Source: Candidatus Odyssella thessalonicensis (GTDB lineage: Bacteria; Pseudomonadota; Alphaproteobacteria; Bin65). Taken from it: DNA of 5,475 bases. The position numbers and the translations under genes were made by a program. The stretch is taken from positions 1-5,475 of the forward strand of contig SBBV01000071.1 of assembly GCA_005240015.1 (NCBI GenBank), written 5' to 3'. The notes under the pieces are model-generated. The model worked only from the letters and a program-made list of their open reading frames with translations, searched no databases and was not told the DNA's origin. Numbering within the stretch: the stretch's first letter is position 1; the number at the start of each line of letters is the position of its first letter. Shown here piece by piece: positions 5,264 to 5,475 of the stretch.

Positions 5264-5475
5264 ATGATCCTCGGCGCCTATCGCAGCCTCTCCGCGCTGG
5301 CGCCGCCGGCGCTGCGCCTCTTGCTGCGACGCCGGCTCGCGCGCGGCAAGGAGGATGCGGCGCGGCTGCCCGAGCGTATGGGCGTGGCGGCACGCCCGCG
5401 CCCGCCGGGGCGGCTCATCTGGCTGCACGGCGCCAGCGTCGGGGAATCGCTTTCGGCGCTGCCGCTGATCGAGCG
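5264..5475 (+). CDS. waaA: 3-deoxy-D-manno-octulosonic acid (Kdo) transferase, 5' part
   Basis: Seventy codons are visible before the window ends; the full family length is about 420-440 residues. WaaA (KdtA, family GT30) transfers Kdo from CMP-Kdo to the lipid A precursor at the inner membrane. The start MILGAYRSLSALAPPALRLL has the hydrophobic N-terminal helix typical of the family. Then come RLARGKEDAARLPERMG (24-40) and LIWLHGASVGESLSALPLIE (51-70), the family's most recognisable block, in which E61 of the SVGE motif corresponds to the catalytic glutamate. ATG 5264 is the only sensible start: no in-frame ATG or GTG is close upstream, although the ribosome binding site is weak (GGAAAG about 14 nt away). 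It lies 205 nt after the msbA-like gene on the same strand, a pairing consistent with a lipopolysaccharide assembly locus. Confidence 0.93.
   Translation, partial: MILGAYRSLSALAPPALRLLLRRRLARGKEDAARLPERMGVAARPRPPGRLIWLHGASVGESLSALPLIE

Noticed and set aside
3186..5267. A 693-codon + strand frame overlapping the transporter
   Set aside because: The product is dominated by arginine and alanine and shows no domain. It is the shifted shadow of the real gene and ends exactly in the waaA start region.

Overview
The window is GC-rich (roughly two thirds G+C by eye). It looks like chromosomal DNA of an alphaproteobacterium, probably from the Rhizobiales or Rhodospirillales side. The evidence is the codon use, the protein types, and the dispersed palindromic intergenic repeats of the kind that translate as MGPRFRGDD or AFAGTT in such genomes. 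The species cannot be named from the sequence. All supported genes lie on the + strand.

Layout. (i) 1-242: the possible tail of an unseen upstream gene, then a 178-bp hairpin-rich inverted-repeat element that runs into the ribosome binding site of the next gene. (ii) 243-1286: a GT-B glycosyltransferase of family GT4 type. (iii) 1361-1735 and 1740-2057: a small protein of unknown function, followed 4 nt later by an RraB-like protein (the RNase E regulator fold). (iv) 2058-2376: an intergenic region with a 107-bp palindromic repeat and a possible promoter. (v) 2377-3045: a cysteine-based dual-specificity/tyrosine phosphatase-like protein with an intact HCX5R motif. (vi) 3046-3213: a second copy of the same repeat family. 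(vii) 3214-5058: a complete MsbA-type ABC half-transporter. (viii) 5059-5263: four hairpins in a row. (ix) 5264 to the window end: the start of waaA (Kdo transferase), cut by the window edge.

The right half reads as an envelope/lipopolysaccharide locus. An MsbA-like flippase is followed by WaaA, which adds Kdo to the lipid A precursor. The upstream glycosyltransferase may belong to the same surface-glycolipid theme, and the phosphatase sits directly in front of the transporter. The link of the phosphatase and the RraB-like pair to envelope biology is inference from position only.

I found no mobile-element genes, CRISPR array, tRNA, rRNA or clear intrinsic terminator with a T-tract. The most interesting material is the repeats: three intergenic elements plus a hairpin array, one overlapping a Shine-Dalgarno sequence and one creating a false N-terminal extension. 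I do not see convincing evidence of a wholly new system.
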